Shown: piece by piece, positions 35,640 to 46,269 of the stretch
Numbering within the stretch: the first letter of the stretch is position 1
How the letters are laid out: each line of letters starts with the position of its first letter
Source of the DNA: Anomaloglossus baeobatrachus
Lineage: Eukaryota; Chordata; Amphibia; Anura; Aromobatidae
Length of the DNA stretch: 64,000 bases
Direction of reading: 5' to 3'
Assembly (NCBI RefSeq): GCF_048569485.1
Contig: NC_134360.1
Coordinates: 183,322,796 to 183,386,795 of the forward strand
Notes under the pieces: model-generated
Seen by the model: only the letters and a program-made list of their open reading frames with translations
Databases searched by the model: none
What the model was told of the DNA's origin: nothing
Translations under genes and position numbers: made by a program

Positions 35640-36283
35640 AGGCCACGTCACACTAAGCAACATCGCTAGCAACATCGCTGCTGAGGCACAACTTGCTAGT
35701 GATGTCGTTGTGTGTGACATCCAGCAACAACCTGGCCCCTGCTGTGAGGTCGTTGGTTGTTGCTGAATGTCCTGGACCATTTTTTAGTTGTTGCTGTCCC
35801 GCTGTGAAGCGCACATCGCTGTGTGTGACAGCGAGACAGCAACAACTAAATGTGCAGGCAGCAGGAGCCGGCTTCTGCGGACGCTGGTAACCAATGTAAA
35901 CATCGGGTAACCAAGAAGCCCTTTCCTTGGTTACCCGATATTTACCTTCGTTACCAGCGTCCGCCGCTCTCACGCTGCCAGTGCCGGCTCCCTGCACACA
36001 TAGCCAGACTACACATCGGGTAATTAACCCTATGTGTACTCTGGCTAGGAGTGCAGGGAGCCAGCGCTAAGCGGTGTGCACTGGTAACCAAGGTAAATAT
36101 CGGGTTGGTTACCCTATATTTACCTTAGTTACCAAGCGCAGCATCGCTTCCACGCGTCGCTGGGGGCTGGTCACTGGTTGCTGGTGAGATCTGCCTGTGT
36201 GACAGCTCACCAACAACCCGTGTAGCGACGCTCCAGCGATCCCTGCCAGGTCAGGTTGCTGGTGGGATCACTTAGTGTGACCT
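35640..36283. mobile_element. Family B MITE, copy 2 (644 bp)
   Basis: Ends AGGCCACGTCACACTAAGC and CACTTAGTGTGACCT. TTG flanks both sides (35637-35639, 36284-36286). That is an exact 3-bp duplication, but TTG rather than TTA/TAA. It sits 13 bp inside the mariner-type MITE. Confidence 0.88.
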
Positions 36284-36432
36284 TTGGTTTACAAGAACAA
36301 TGAGTTCTGGGAGTGTGCTTGTAAACCAAGTCCCTCGTCTAGCAAAGCAAAATTTCCCATAGGAAATAATTGCAGCTCAGACAATTCATTCCACAACTTG
36401 TGCAATGTCCCATCCTGGTCCCCTATTGTGCC

Positions 36433-36433
<1 letters not shown>

Positions 36434-36470
<37 letters not shown>
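36434..36470 (+). repeat. (CA)n microsatellite
   Basis: About 18 CA units inside the mariner-type MITE. A (GT)n run follows at about 36813-36832 on the other side of the element's centre. Confidence 0.95.
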
Positions 36471-36471
<1 letters not shown>

Positions 36472-37687
36472 TGCTCATGTTAACCTCCGTTCCCTTGGCA
36501 TCCTCCTGGTTCTTGTAGTCCGCAGGTATGTGTATCCAGTAACCATCTTAACCGATGCAGGAGCTTCCACAGTCAATGCTTCAACAGCAGACATCATATT
36601 CAGGAGTCGCTTGCCTCTGATTGGCCAGCGTGCTGACGTCAAAGGCATGAGCCGTTTGCCTTCTGATTGGTTAGTGCGCTGCCTTTGAGAAGCGGCTGAC
36701 AGCGGGAGCTCCTGCATCGTCGCGATGGTTACCAGATACGGATACTGTACCTGCGGACTACAAGAAACAGGAGGCCGGCGAGGGAACGGAGGGTAAGGTG
36801 AGCATAATATTTGTGTGTGTGTGTGTGTGTGTTTGTGCGGACTGCAAGAGCGGGTCAGAGCGCGGTGAAAGTACAGAACCGGAAGTGTGTGCAGTGAGTA
36901 TTTACTCGTACAGCAATGCATGCTTGTAAATGGAGTTACGAATTTACAGCAAACTTTGCTCGTGTAGCGAAATACTCGCACACCAAGTTACTCGTAAACT
37001 GAGGTTCCACTGTATTTAATCTTCGTTTGGATTACAGTGCCTCTTTTAGGCTGTATAGGGTTTTCCCTTTCCTCCCTATTTTTCCCTATGGTGGTTCTCT
37101 CAATATTATGCTATTTTTTACTTATTTGCAATAGTAAGGTTTTTTTTTTTTTTTTTATTTTCTAGTGTTTTTCTTTTTGAGATACCGGCTTTGTTTTGTT
37201 TATTCTAGTGCCTGATTCTCTAGGTTATGTATTTGCTATTGCCACTAATGTAGTATTTGTGGATATACTTATGTAGGTTCTATATGTACACAGTCATATA
37301 CACTGACATGCGTAGATACACATATCATACATGCACACACAGACAAATATTTTTTATATGTGGAAGTCAGCAACAAACTCACTCACCTCCCCTCGCTTGT
37401 CTGCTGTCCAGCTCCTCTCTGACATGTGCAGGGTGCGATGTGTGACTGACGTCACTTTAACAGATATGGCTATGCACAGTGTGCTGTGTGGCTGTGTCTG
37501 CTAGCAGTGGTGGTGCCGCCAAGTTGGCGCTGCACCTTTAATTTTGCTTGCTTGTCTGCCAGCCTGCCGAATGACTTGCTAGCAGAGAAGGCCACACAGT
37601 TCACACTGAAACTGCTGTATATACATCGCAGGAGACATGGGGGCTACAGTATATACATCACAGGAGGGGCAGTCACAGGGAAGACTT

Positions 37688-38095
37688 GTGGCATAGGCGT
37701 CACTGGGGGGGCATAGACGTCACTGGGGGGGCATAGACGTCACTGGGGGGGCATAGACGTCACTGGGGGGGCATAGACGTCACTGGGGGGCATAGACGTC
37801 ACTGGGGGGCATAGACGTCACTGGGGGGGCATAGACGTCACTGGGGGGGCATAGGCATCACTGGGGGGGCATAGATGTCACTGGGGGAGCATAGATGTCA
37901 CTGGGGGGGCATAGATGTCACTGGGGGGCATAGATGTCACTGGGGGGCATAGGCGTCACTGGGGGGGAATAGGTGTCACTGAGGTGGCATAGACATTACG
38001 GGGGCATACATGTTACTAGGGGGGCATAGCCATTACGGGGGGCATACACGTTATTGGGGACCATACACATTACTGGGGGACTTGCATATTACTGG
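37688..38095 (+). repeat. G-rich 20-21-bp minisatellite, about 20 copies
   Basis: Unit GCATAGACGTCACTGGGGGG, well conserved from 37700 to 37960 and decaying afterwards (TTACGGGGGCATAC variants). Each unit has a 5-7-base G run and, in the first half, the palindrome GACGTC. Confidence 0.95.
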
Positions 38096-38646
38096 GAGCA
38101 CATAAAGCACACTTAGATGCTGACAATGCCACTCCTCTTCATGTGTGTGTGACGGGAGCACATCGCACACTAACTCCACCCACAGATGAATACTGTCCTT
38201 CAATGCATGTGCACACAGCGTTTAGCAGTGAACGCTGCTTGCGCACACTCGCAGTGCAAGTGCAGATTTAAAGTGCCAGTAGCCAGCAAAATGCAGGTGC
38301 CAGCCCGAGCACTGCGGTCCTCGGGAATCTGCCCCGGGTGGTGATGCTGGCCCTGTGATGAAAGTTAATTTGTAATGTCTTTATTGTCTGAAGAATTGCA
38401 AAATATGTTAGCGCTATATAAATTAAATTATTTCATTTATTTAGGGAAATGTCAAGGTGTTTGATTTCATCTGCATAAGGCTATATTCAGATGTAGATTT
38501 TTTTAGTTGCTTTATTTTTCTTGCAGGCAAAACCTGATTTCATGGCAGCAAAGAAGCTGCTTACAAAAAGCAGGTTTTACTGTGCTTCTTTTTTTGCTGC
38601 AGATTATATGCGTCATTTGTCTGCAGCACATGTTTAATAAACTTTA

Positions 38647-39229
38647 GGGTGCTTTACACGCTATGACATCGCTAGCAATTGCTAGCGATGTTGCGAGCGA
38701 CAGCACCCGCCCCCGTCATTTGTGCGACATTTGGTGATCGCTGCTGTAGCAAACAACATTACAGCTACGGCAGCGACACACGCACATACCTGTTCAGCAA
38801 CGTCACTGTGACCGCCGAACCATCCCTCCTTCAAGGGGGAGGTGTGTTCGGCGTCATAGCGGCGTCACAAAATGGCCGCCCAATAGAAGAGGAGGGGAGG
38901 ATATAAGCTGCCGGAACATACCACCCACCTCCTTCCTTTCTCCTTTCCGGTGGATGCAAGTAGGATGATGATCGTCGTTCCTGCGGTGTTACACATAGTG
39001 ATCTGTGGTGCCACAGGAACGACGAATAACCCGCGGAATGAAACACCAACGACATTACGTTTTGGAGCGACGTGTCAACGATCAACGATTCTTGCCATTT
39101 TTGCGATCGTTGATCGTCGCTCCTAGCTGTCACACGCTGTGATGTCGCTAACGAGGCCAGATGTGCGTCACTAACGACGTGACCCCCGATGATATATCGT
39201 TAGCGATGTCACAGCGTGTAAAGCGGCCT
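38647..39229 (+). mobile_element. Family A MITE, copy 6 (583 bp)
   Basis: Ends GGGTGCTTTACACGC and GCGTGTAAAGCGGCCT, with TTA on both sides (38644-38646, 39230-39232). Core GCCCAATAGAAGAGGAGGGG. Confidence 0.9.
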
Positions 39230-39431
39230 TTAGTTTCATTCACCAAAAACGCACAAAGGGGCATAATTTTGTTTTCGTTTTTTCTCCTTGTTTTCTGTGG
39301 TGAAAAAAACGCTGCATAAACACTCAAAGAATTGACACGCTGCAGTTTTCCAATTCAGTCAGGAAAAAAAGCAATTGTGTGCATGATATTTCTGAAATCT
39401 TCCAGCTGGTACCATGAAAAGCAGCTTTTAA

Positions 39432-40171
39432 AGGGAACCTGTCAGGTCAAAAAAGCGTTCTGACCTACAAGCAGGAGCCTGTGTGAGCTATTAACCCCTT
39501 CCTACCCATCCCTGTGTTGTTACATTGTGTAATATGAAAGTAATAAAATAACGTTTTATTACTTTCATCTGTCCTATGTATATGACAGGGTCTCTAGCCC
39601 TATGGGTGTCTCATTGCCCTGTGGGGGTCTACATGCTTTCTATGGTATCACGCTCCTGTTGGCGTGATACCATGGATTTACATCAGGGACGTGACCATTG
39701 CTACTTCAGAATCTCGCACGTGCGCGCTTACCATTCTCGCCACCTCATCCTGGTGTTTGGTGTCGGCTTCTGACGTGCACTGCGCATGCTCAGAAGATGC
39801 CTGCGGTTCCGGTCGTGCGCAGTGCGCGTCAGAATCCGAGAAGCAAGCGCCAGGATGAGACGGCGACGAGAATGGTAAGCGTGCGCACGCGAGATTCTGA
39901 AGCTGCAGAAGTGACCTCGCTCATGTAAATCCATGGTATCACTCTCACATTGGCGTGAAACGATGAAAAGCATGTAGACCCCCACAGGGCGATGAGACGC
40001 CCATGGGGCTAGAGACCTATGCTATTTACATAGGACATATGAAAGTAGTAAAACGTATTTTATTACTTTCGTATTACACAATATAACACAGGGATGGGTA
40101 GGAAGGGGTTAGCAGCTTACATAGGCTGCTGCTTGTAGGTCAGAAGGCTTTTTTGACCTGACAGGTTCCCT
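39432..40171. mobile_element. T2/Kolobok-like MITE, copy 3 (740 bp)
   Basis: Ends AGGGAACCTGTCAGGTCAAA and its inverted copy, with TTAA on both sides (39428-39431, 40172-40175). It folds back almost completely. The centre (39770-39850) is rich in CTGCGCATGC-type motifs. Confidence 0.92.
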
Positions 40172-40227
40172 TTAATTATTTACACTAAAAAAATGCTGTA
40201 AAAATGCAATGTGTGAACATAGCCTAA

Positions 40228-40940
40228 AGGATACATAATTTTCGGAGTTTTTATGTATTGATCACAAATCTGTAGTCAGAAATCTGACCATTGCGTCCAT
40301 GATTCTCCTTTTATCCTTGCAATGTGGACACCGTGCCCCAACTTGCACACTTGCTGTTCCCGCTGTCGTATTAGCAGGTAAAACAGAAGTGGAAAAGTTG
40401 CATTTCTTGTACATTCTTCCATCCTGTGGGTTGGATATGGTGTATTTTCTATTCTAGCCTGAAATTCCGCATTCTTAGAGGCTTTTTGTTTTCTAAATTC
40501 TGAAGCTTCTACAGTATAGTGCCTGATCGTTTCTCGTTTCTCGAGGTGTTAGCCTTTACCGGACTACAGGAGATATTTCTATCAGTATCCTGTTGGCTTT
40601 TTGCATGGACGCTGTGTACAAAGAACCGCTGTTTGCACTGACTTTCCCTCTGCCAATATGTAGCTCTCTGGATACAGCATTCTGCATCCTGGAACAGTGT
40701 GTGCCACTCTGAAACCGATCTTTGGATGAATACTTCATCCACTGGAGACCAGAAAGCCCCATGGTTTGTGATGTCATCTCCTTACTTCCATTGATCCTTT
40801 ACATACTGGTTTGGTGACATGGCAGTAGAGCTTCAGAGTTGCTCCTCCTATTACACACCTTTTTTTTTGTTTGCAATGTAAGCCAAAAAAAAAAAAAAAA
40901 AAGCAACTTGAAATCTTCTGACTGAATGATGGCATACACT
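40228..40940. other. Repeat-free stretch upstream of the candidate exon
   Basis: About 0.7 kb with no recognisable transposon signature, unusual in this window. It has a T-rich tract at 40860-40872 and an A run at 40886-40902. No certain exon can be drawn in it. Confidence 0.4.
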
Positions 40941-40947
40941 TATAAGA
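40941..40947 (+). promoter_or_regulatory. SLC35A3: Possible TATA box for an internal SLC35A3 promoter
   Basis: TATAAGA lies 79 bases before the ATG at 41020. That would put a start site near 40970 and give a leader of about 50 bases. This is only a sequence match. The alternative is that the exon is internal, with an acceptor such as the AG at 41006-41007. Confidence 0.25.
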
Positions 40948-41019
40948 AGACGGTCTGCAAAATTGGAAGCCATTGTGAGGAGTTTTTTAATGAGGGAGAA
41001 CTTTCAGTAAGAACTTACC

Positions 41020-41070
41020 ATGGCTGATCCAGAGGGAAAGGAGAAAGAAGACACTAAAATCATTGAAATT
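41020..41070 (+). CDS. SLC35A3: Alternative N-terminal coding exon of SLC35A3 (17 codons)
   Basis: Reads MADPEGKEKEDTKIIEI, followed by the consensus donor GTAAGT at 41071. The ATG has a strong Kozak context (ACC ATG G), and TAA lies in frame three codons upstream (41008-41010), so the frame begins here. The exon ends in phase 0. The acceptor before 62498 opens in phase 0 with SSPEPT and runs without a stop into the normal start Met, giving a 23-residue hydrophilic, acid-and-lysine-rich cytosolic extension ahead of membrane segment 1. It lies in a repeat-poor island. I infer an alternative first or second coding exon. No transcript evidence is available, and chance cannot be excluded for so short an exon. 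Confidence 0.6.
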
Positions 41071-41232
41071 GTAAGTATAAAGTATCCTTGTTTTATAAGA
41101 AATCTCTTAATTCTGCACTACTGACCTCTCCCAGAGCTGCGCAGTGCAGGGCTTACAGGTCTATTGGAGTGTATAACTGAGGACCTTTTATTTTCTGTTT
41201 CAAATGTTACTGTTGTTCTCCACTTTAGTGAT

Positions 41233-41240
<8 letters not shown>

Positions 41241-41280
<40 letters not shown>
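41241..41280. repeat. (AT)n microsatellite
   Basis: Twenty AT units, followed by GTATAC. The rest of 41071-41565 is AT-rich intron with nothing else recognised. Confidence 0.97.
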
Positions 41281-41284
<4 letters not shown>

Positions 41285-41568
41285 ACATTAAATAAATCAT
41301 GTAACTTTATTGAGATGTAACAAAGGAGTGGGGGAATTTAAATGAAGGGATAATATTAACCTACAAATTTGTAGTTTTGTTGTCGCAAAATTTACATTAG
41401 ATGAATAAACAATAATGTGACATTTTGAATGTTTTTATTTTTAACAACATGAGATAAGCGGATGTGTCAGTTTTATTAATTACTTTCAGAAATTAGTTTG
41501 TAGTCTTTTGGAACTGAAGAAAGGGCGCTATCACTTTAGAGTTTTGATTATAGTTGTGTCCCCTCTAA

Positions 41569-42151
41569 AGGGGGCTTTACACGCTGCGACATCGCTAATG
41601 TGGAGTCGTTGGGGTCACGGAATTTGTGACGCACATCCGGCCGCATTAGCGATGCCGTTGCGTGTGACACCGATAAGCGATTTTGCATCGTTGCAAAAAC
41701 GTGCAAAATCGCTAATCGGCAACATGGGGGTCCATTCTTAAAAATCTTTACTGCAGCAGTAACGAAGTTGTTCCTCGTTCCTGCGGCAGCACACATCGCT
41801 GCGTGTGACGCCGCAGGAACAAGGAAGCTCCCCTTACCTGCCTCCCGGCCGCTATGCGGAAGGAAGAAGGTGGGCGGGATGTTACGTCCCGCTCAATTCC
41901 GCCCCTCCGCTGCTATTGGGCGGCGGTTCAGTGACGCTTCAGTGACGTCACTGTGACGCCGCACGGACCGCCCCCTTAGAAAGGAGGCGTTTCGCCGGTC
42001 ACAGCGACGTCGCCGGACAGGTAAGTATGTGTGACGGCTCTGGGCGATGTTGTGCGGCACGGGCAGCGATTTGCCCGTGTCGCGCAACAGATGGGGGCGG
42101 GTACCCACACTAGCGATATCGGGACCGATATCGCAGTGTGTAAAGTAGCCT
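41569..42151 (-). mobile_element. Family A MITE, copy 7 (583 bp)
   Basis: Ends AGGGGGCTTTACACGC and GTGTGTAAAGTAGCCT. TAA on the left, TTA on the right (42152-42154, shared with the next element). The CCAAT/GC-box core is reversed (CCTCCGCTGCTATTGGGCGG). Confidence 0.87.
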
Positions 42152-42154
42152 TTA

Positions 42155-42647
42155 GGCTAGTTTCACACTTGCGTGGAACGGCATCCGTTGCATTGCGTTG
42201 TGTGACGGATGCAACGGATGCGTTGCATATAGTGGCACAACGGATGCGTTGCATATAGTGGCACAACGGATGCAACGGATCGTACAAAAGAACGCAATCC
42301 GTTATAGTTTTTTTTTCTTGACTTTACACATCTGGGCATGCGCAGTTGTGTGAAGACGGTTGCGTTAACGGAATCTGCCACCATAGGCATCCATTATAAA
42401 AAACAACGGACGCCGACGGAATCCACCGCTCTGCGTCATTATAACGCAAGAAAAACGTTACATGCTGTGTTCCTTCTGCCCGGCAGAAGCAACGCAGCGT
42501 CGGCCAGCGGAAGCAACGCAGGTCCATCAGGCGCAATCCATCGTCCATACAAGTCTATGGGAAGCAGCAGAATCCGTTAACGGATTCCGCTGTTTTCCAA
42601 AACGGCGGATTGCGACTGAAGGAAAAAAACGCAATTGTGAAACTAGC
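42155..42647. mobile_element. Family D MITE, copy 2 (493 bp)
   Basis: Begins GGCTAGTTTCACACTTGCG and ends GCAATTGTGAAACTAGC, with TTA on both sides. Central GGATGCGTTGCATATAGTGG is directly duplicated (about 42215 and 42243). Confidence 0.88.
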
Positions 42648-43176
42648 TTAACCTGTTAAAAATAAAAAAAAATATATATATTGTGTACATTTTTGTGTAG
42701 AAATGTAGCTGGTTTATGAGACAAATAGAATAAAATCCGGCACTCAGGAGTCAGGAGATGTTATGGTGAAAAAGCTGTATATTTATTTCCATTGTCTAAA
42801 AGAGAGATGAGCAAAAATATGATGTTTTGGTCCCGGATTGACCTTTATCAAACTTATCCTAAAAATAATAAAGAAATGCAATATATCAATGGTAGAGGAA
42901 TACAGGCATATTTGTTTTAAAAATATTCCATCACAATCCAAATTGGGTAACAATTTATGTAGGGATTATACGGTAGTATATGCTTCTATATCTAGGTATA
43001 AATTAGCATATGGGAGAAGAGGATATTAAACAGCAGCAACAACAGTAACCTGATAAACAAGTATGGACTGTCCGTGTAGTTAGGTCTGATAGAGATATGA
43101 AAAATCATAAAATAGATAGAAACCATAATGAGTAAGGATATATAGTATGTCTCCTGTGTATTCCAGATATGTGATA
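42648..43176. other. No gene; dispersed repeat fragment
   Basis: 42720-42890 (AAATCCGGCACTCAGGAG ... TGACCTTTATCAAAC) looks like a dispersed repeat. The remainder is plain AT-rich sequence. An open frame of 146 codons on the minus strand has no domain signal. Confidence 0.4.
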
Positions 43177-43180
43177 TTAA

Positions 43181-44275
43181 AGGGAACCTGTCAGATTCAA
43201 TATGCATCCAGTACCACAAGCAGTTCTGGGTGCATATTGCTAATCCCTGCCTAACCGTCCCTGCATCTTGTAGCATAGATAAAGAGATCTTTAGAAAAAG
43301 TATTTCTAAAGATCCTTTATGATATGCCAATGAGCGCAGGAACTTGTGGCAAAGGCAGATCAAAGTGCGCATCCTCGTGGGTGACGTAGGATGCCTCATC
43401 CACGTGAGGCTGGGAAGGAGGACGGCGATCACACAAAATGGAGAAGACGCCCGAGAGCAGAGAATCCCATAGGACCCGACCGCCCTCTAGTTGAGTATTA
43501 TAAACATCTTTTTCTACATTCTACAGTGCGGCCTGGACTCTTATATAGAGTAATATAGAATGCTGTATATTAGAACTCACTGGTGGTGACCGCATCTTAT
43601 AAGGGAAAAGCCCTCCAACTCACATACAAATTTATGTGACTAAATTCCCTGCCTAGCCAGCTCTGTGTAATGTTATTCATTTAAGTCAATGTTTAAAAAA
43701 AGGCTTTATAACCTTTGTTTTCCTATGTTAATCAGGGCTTTGACTAGTCGGTGGGGCTTTAGTTCTCCAGTCTAGTGGCCCTCTTATGATGTTATCACGA
43801 CCATGAATAACATTATATATGGCTGATTAGGCAGGGGATTTAGTTATACACAAATGAATGCTGCTGGTTTGGAGGGCAAAGGCTATGTGCGCACGTCTCT
43901 GCGCTCTGTTCCGCAGTATTTATGTCACTGCATGTGCGTTTCAAAACGCAGCCGAAAAGCTGTGTTTTGAAAGCATTGTGCATGCGGAATTCATGCGTTG
44001 TGGATGCTTGCTCTGCCATAGACAGAGTGGGAAAAGCATCTGGAACGCACAAAAGAAGTGACGTTGCTTTTTAGAACGCAGCGTTTTGGCAAAATATTTC
44101 AGCAGCCGAAATGCAGCGTTCTAAAAATCAACGTGCGGATGGAATTTGCACAATCTTCATAGATTGTGCTGGGGACACAAGACGCTTGCTTTTACGCTGC
44201 GGTGCAGAACGCAGCGTGAAAGCATGAAAAAAGCACACGTGCGCACACAGCCAAAGAGGACCAGACAGATTCCCT
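43181..44275. mobile_element. T2/Kolobok-like MITE, copy 4, composite
   Basis: Begins AGGGAACCTGTCAGATTC after TTAA (43177-43180) and ends CCAGACAGATTCCCT before TTAA (44276-44279). It contains blocks shared with 11212-11843 (GGCCTGGACTCTTATATA) and with 59897 (GTTCTGGGTGCATAT). A family E MITE lies at 43881-44252. Confidence 0.7.
43881..44252. mobile_element. Family E MITE, copy 7 (372 bp)
   Basis: Ends GGCTATGTGCGCACGT and ACGTGCGCACACAGCC. The flanking AAA/AAA is probably a decayed TAA duplication. Interior GAACGCAGCG hairpin arms. Confidence 0.82.
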
Positions 44276-44279
44276 TTAA

Positions 44280-45310
44280 CACCTTCCCGACATATGACGC
44301 ACTCAGCACGTCATCGTCGGATAGGGGTACCCAATCAATGATATACTTTGTACGTCATGGCGATCATGGGGGCACAGGAGTTGTGCCCACACGATCGCCG
44401 CCGGAACTTCGACTTTGTCTCAGAGCCAGGAATGGTACCTGCACAACCCCAGGCCGTGTAACCCCCTAAATGCTGTGAACAATAGCGATCGCAGCATTTA
44501 GTTGCAGGGAGAGGGATTGCGCTCCCCCTCCCATGTGATCAGGGACCTAATATTGATACCCAGACAAGATAAAACTTACAGCTTGGGGGATGGTATTCTC
44601 AGGCTGGGGAGGCCCATGGTTATTGGGCCCGTAAGCCTAAAATAGCAGCCTGCAGCCGTCCAGAATTGTTGCATCCATTAGATGAGTCATGCCAGAAACT
44701 TTACCCACCTCATCCCAAATGCCCTGGTGTGATAACAATCCGGGTAATAAGGGGTAAATTACAGCTGCCAAAAAGCCCTAGATTAGTAATGGGAGGCTTC
44801 TATGAGACCCCCTTTACTAATCAGTAAGTGAAAAGAAATAAAACACTGTAAAAAAAATCCTGCATCAAATCTGCATCTCTTGGCAAAAAAAAGTGTTCTG
44901 CTAGGAGATGCAGGTCTGTGAACTCAAGAGTTTAATGAGCTCATCTGAGGTCAGGTTACCTGCGGGCACAGGCGGGATACCGTGGGAACCTCCAGCTGTG
45001 ACTGCAAATAAACTGAGTGACGTCACTGCTCATCGCCGCGGCTCACTCATTCTCTGCTTGAAGCCCACAGCGTGCAGACATGTTCTGTGCCCGTGCGCTG
45101 TCAATTCAGTATGTGGCAAAGCCGGAATCATTGTGGGATCTCATGTGGATTATGTTGTGTCTGGGTGTTTGAGGTTAATAAAGGGGTGAAAGATGGTGGG
45201 GTTTTTTTTGTATTTTATTTCAAATAAAAGGGTTTTTTTTCCTGTGTTTTATTTCTTTTCACTTACTGATTAGTAATGGGGGGGTCTCAGAGATGCCTCC
45301 CATTATGGAC
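44280..45310. repeat. Dispersed repeats, no gene
   Basis: 44280-44560 has ACACCTTCCCGACATATGACG and CGATCGCAGCATTTAG blocks seen in other amphibian repeats. 44575-44870 is a relative of one arm of the 18255-20085 hairpin (GGTATTCTCAGGCTGGGGAG). 45170-45310 matches 145-290. Confidence 0.55.
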
Positions 45311-46269
45311 AACCATTACTCAGATGTGCGAAAGCTGCCTTACCGTTGACAGATCTGTAGACAGATTTGAGCATGAAAGATCAACATACAAGACAAAAGC
45401 GGGGAATCAGGCATTTTACAAATTTCTTATTTTTATTTATATTGTTAATATATAATAGTTATCTCAGTAACTTTTTAAGGCATACATTTATAGTACAATA
45501 AATGTTAGTGGGTTTTTCTAAACATCCATGAAACCTTTAGTGGGGATTTTTAAAATTTTTGGCATGTCCATCATGTTGCAGAATTATTACAGCACTGCAC
45601 CTCTATGGGACAAATCCAATCCTATATTTACCACCAATGTATAAAGAAAGGTAATTGGTTGCTCTGAGCAGTAAAGACAGTTTTTTTTCTTCTTTTAGAC
45701 AGTTTAATAAGTATTCACCAATATCCAATAATAATAATCTTCAGCTGCATGGAAGGACATACAGAGGGACCTGGAGGGTGGGGCTGAGTGAGCAGGGGAG
45801 GAGCCAGAGCTGTCAGGAGCGCTGTGATAGGTGATGTCATCCTGTAGTTCACAGCAAGTCAGGAGCTGACATCCTGTCTCCACATTAGCCCATGTATTGG
45901 ACTGTCCTACAAACTAGGAATCACATGATCCAATTTCCCATAATGAAGGAGGAGAAATGTATAAATGCAATGGTATGAAATAAATTAGAAAGATAAAGTA
46001 TTGATTGTCAGTAGTTATTATATGTGCCAAAAAATACATCAAGGAAATACTTCATAAAATGAGTCCTAAGTATTAGTATTACATCATATAATAGTGAGAT
46101 ATGCCTACATTATAAAACAAGAACACCCACTTTTATTTAGTTAATAACATTTCTCATATAATTTAAAATATACCTATTAAATAAAAAAAAAAACAGATCC
46201 CAGACACTAATGTTAATTTATGAACTGCAATAGTAGAACCAGACTGGTCCTACCACAGTACTTACAAAC
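45311..46269. other. Plain AT-rich sequence, no gene seen
   Basis: Almost 1 kb without clear repeat ends. 45765-45860 is locally GC-richer (GGAGGGTGGGGCTGAGTGAG), but no exon signals were identified. Confidence 0.35.

Larger units (their letters stand above)
35627..37012. mobile_element. Mariner-type MITE (CAGTGGAACCT ends), copy 1
   Basis: Inverted ends CAGTGGAACCT...GGTTTAC and GTAAACTGAGGTTCCACTG, flanked by TA on both sides. It is interrupted by the family B MITE at 35640-36283. A second copy lies at 60603-61209. It contains CA and GT microsatellites. Confidence 0.88.
35256..38355. mobile_element. hAT-like composite element, 3.1 kb
   Basis: Left end CAGGGGCGGCTCCAGG and right end GGTGATGCTGGCCCTG are imperfect inverted repeats. 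The flanks TGTTGAAC and TGATGAAA match at 6 of 8 positions, which fits a decayed 8-bp target duplication. It carries the mariner-type MITE 35627-37012 and the G-rich minisatellite near 37688-38095. No transposase frame was seen. Confidence 0.5.
32390..38430 (+). mobile_element. L2-type LINE, copy 2, split by a chain of insertions
   Basis: Ordered L2 pieces lie on one strand. 32390-32660 has LGVIFDTELSF and CYLHLKNISRI-like readings. 34150-34441 has LQTLHWLPICYKIQYKLI. 34825-35255 covers the end of the reading frame and the 3' untranslated part. 38356-38430 has the tail TTAGCGCTATATAAATTAAA. The gaps are filled by a family A MITE, a family E MITE, an unclassified insert (33655-34150), a family B MITE and a hAT-like element (35256-38355). 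A dead copy. Confidence 0.75.
38479..40224. mobile_element. Family E MITE with two nested MITEs
   Basis: Begins GGCTATATTCAGATGTAG and ends AATGTGTGAACATAGCC, with TAA on both sides (38476-38478, 40225-40227). Its body is interrupted by a family A MITE (38647-39229) and by a T2-like MITE (39432-40171). Confidence 0.8.

Noticed and set aside
42992-43432. 146-codon minus-strand frame
   Set aside because: It overlaps the start of a T2-like MITE and shows no family motif or splice context.
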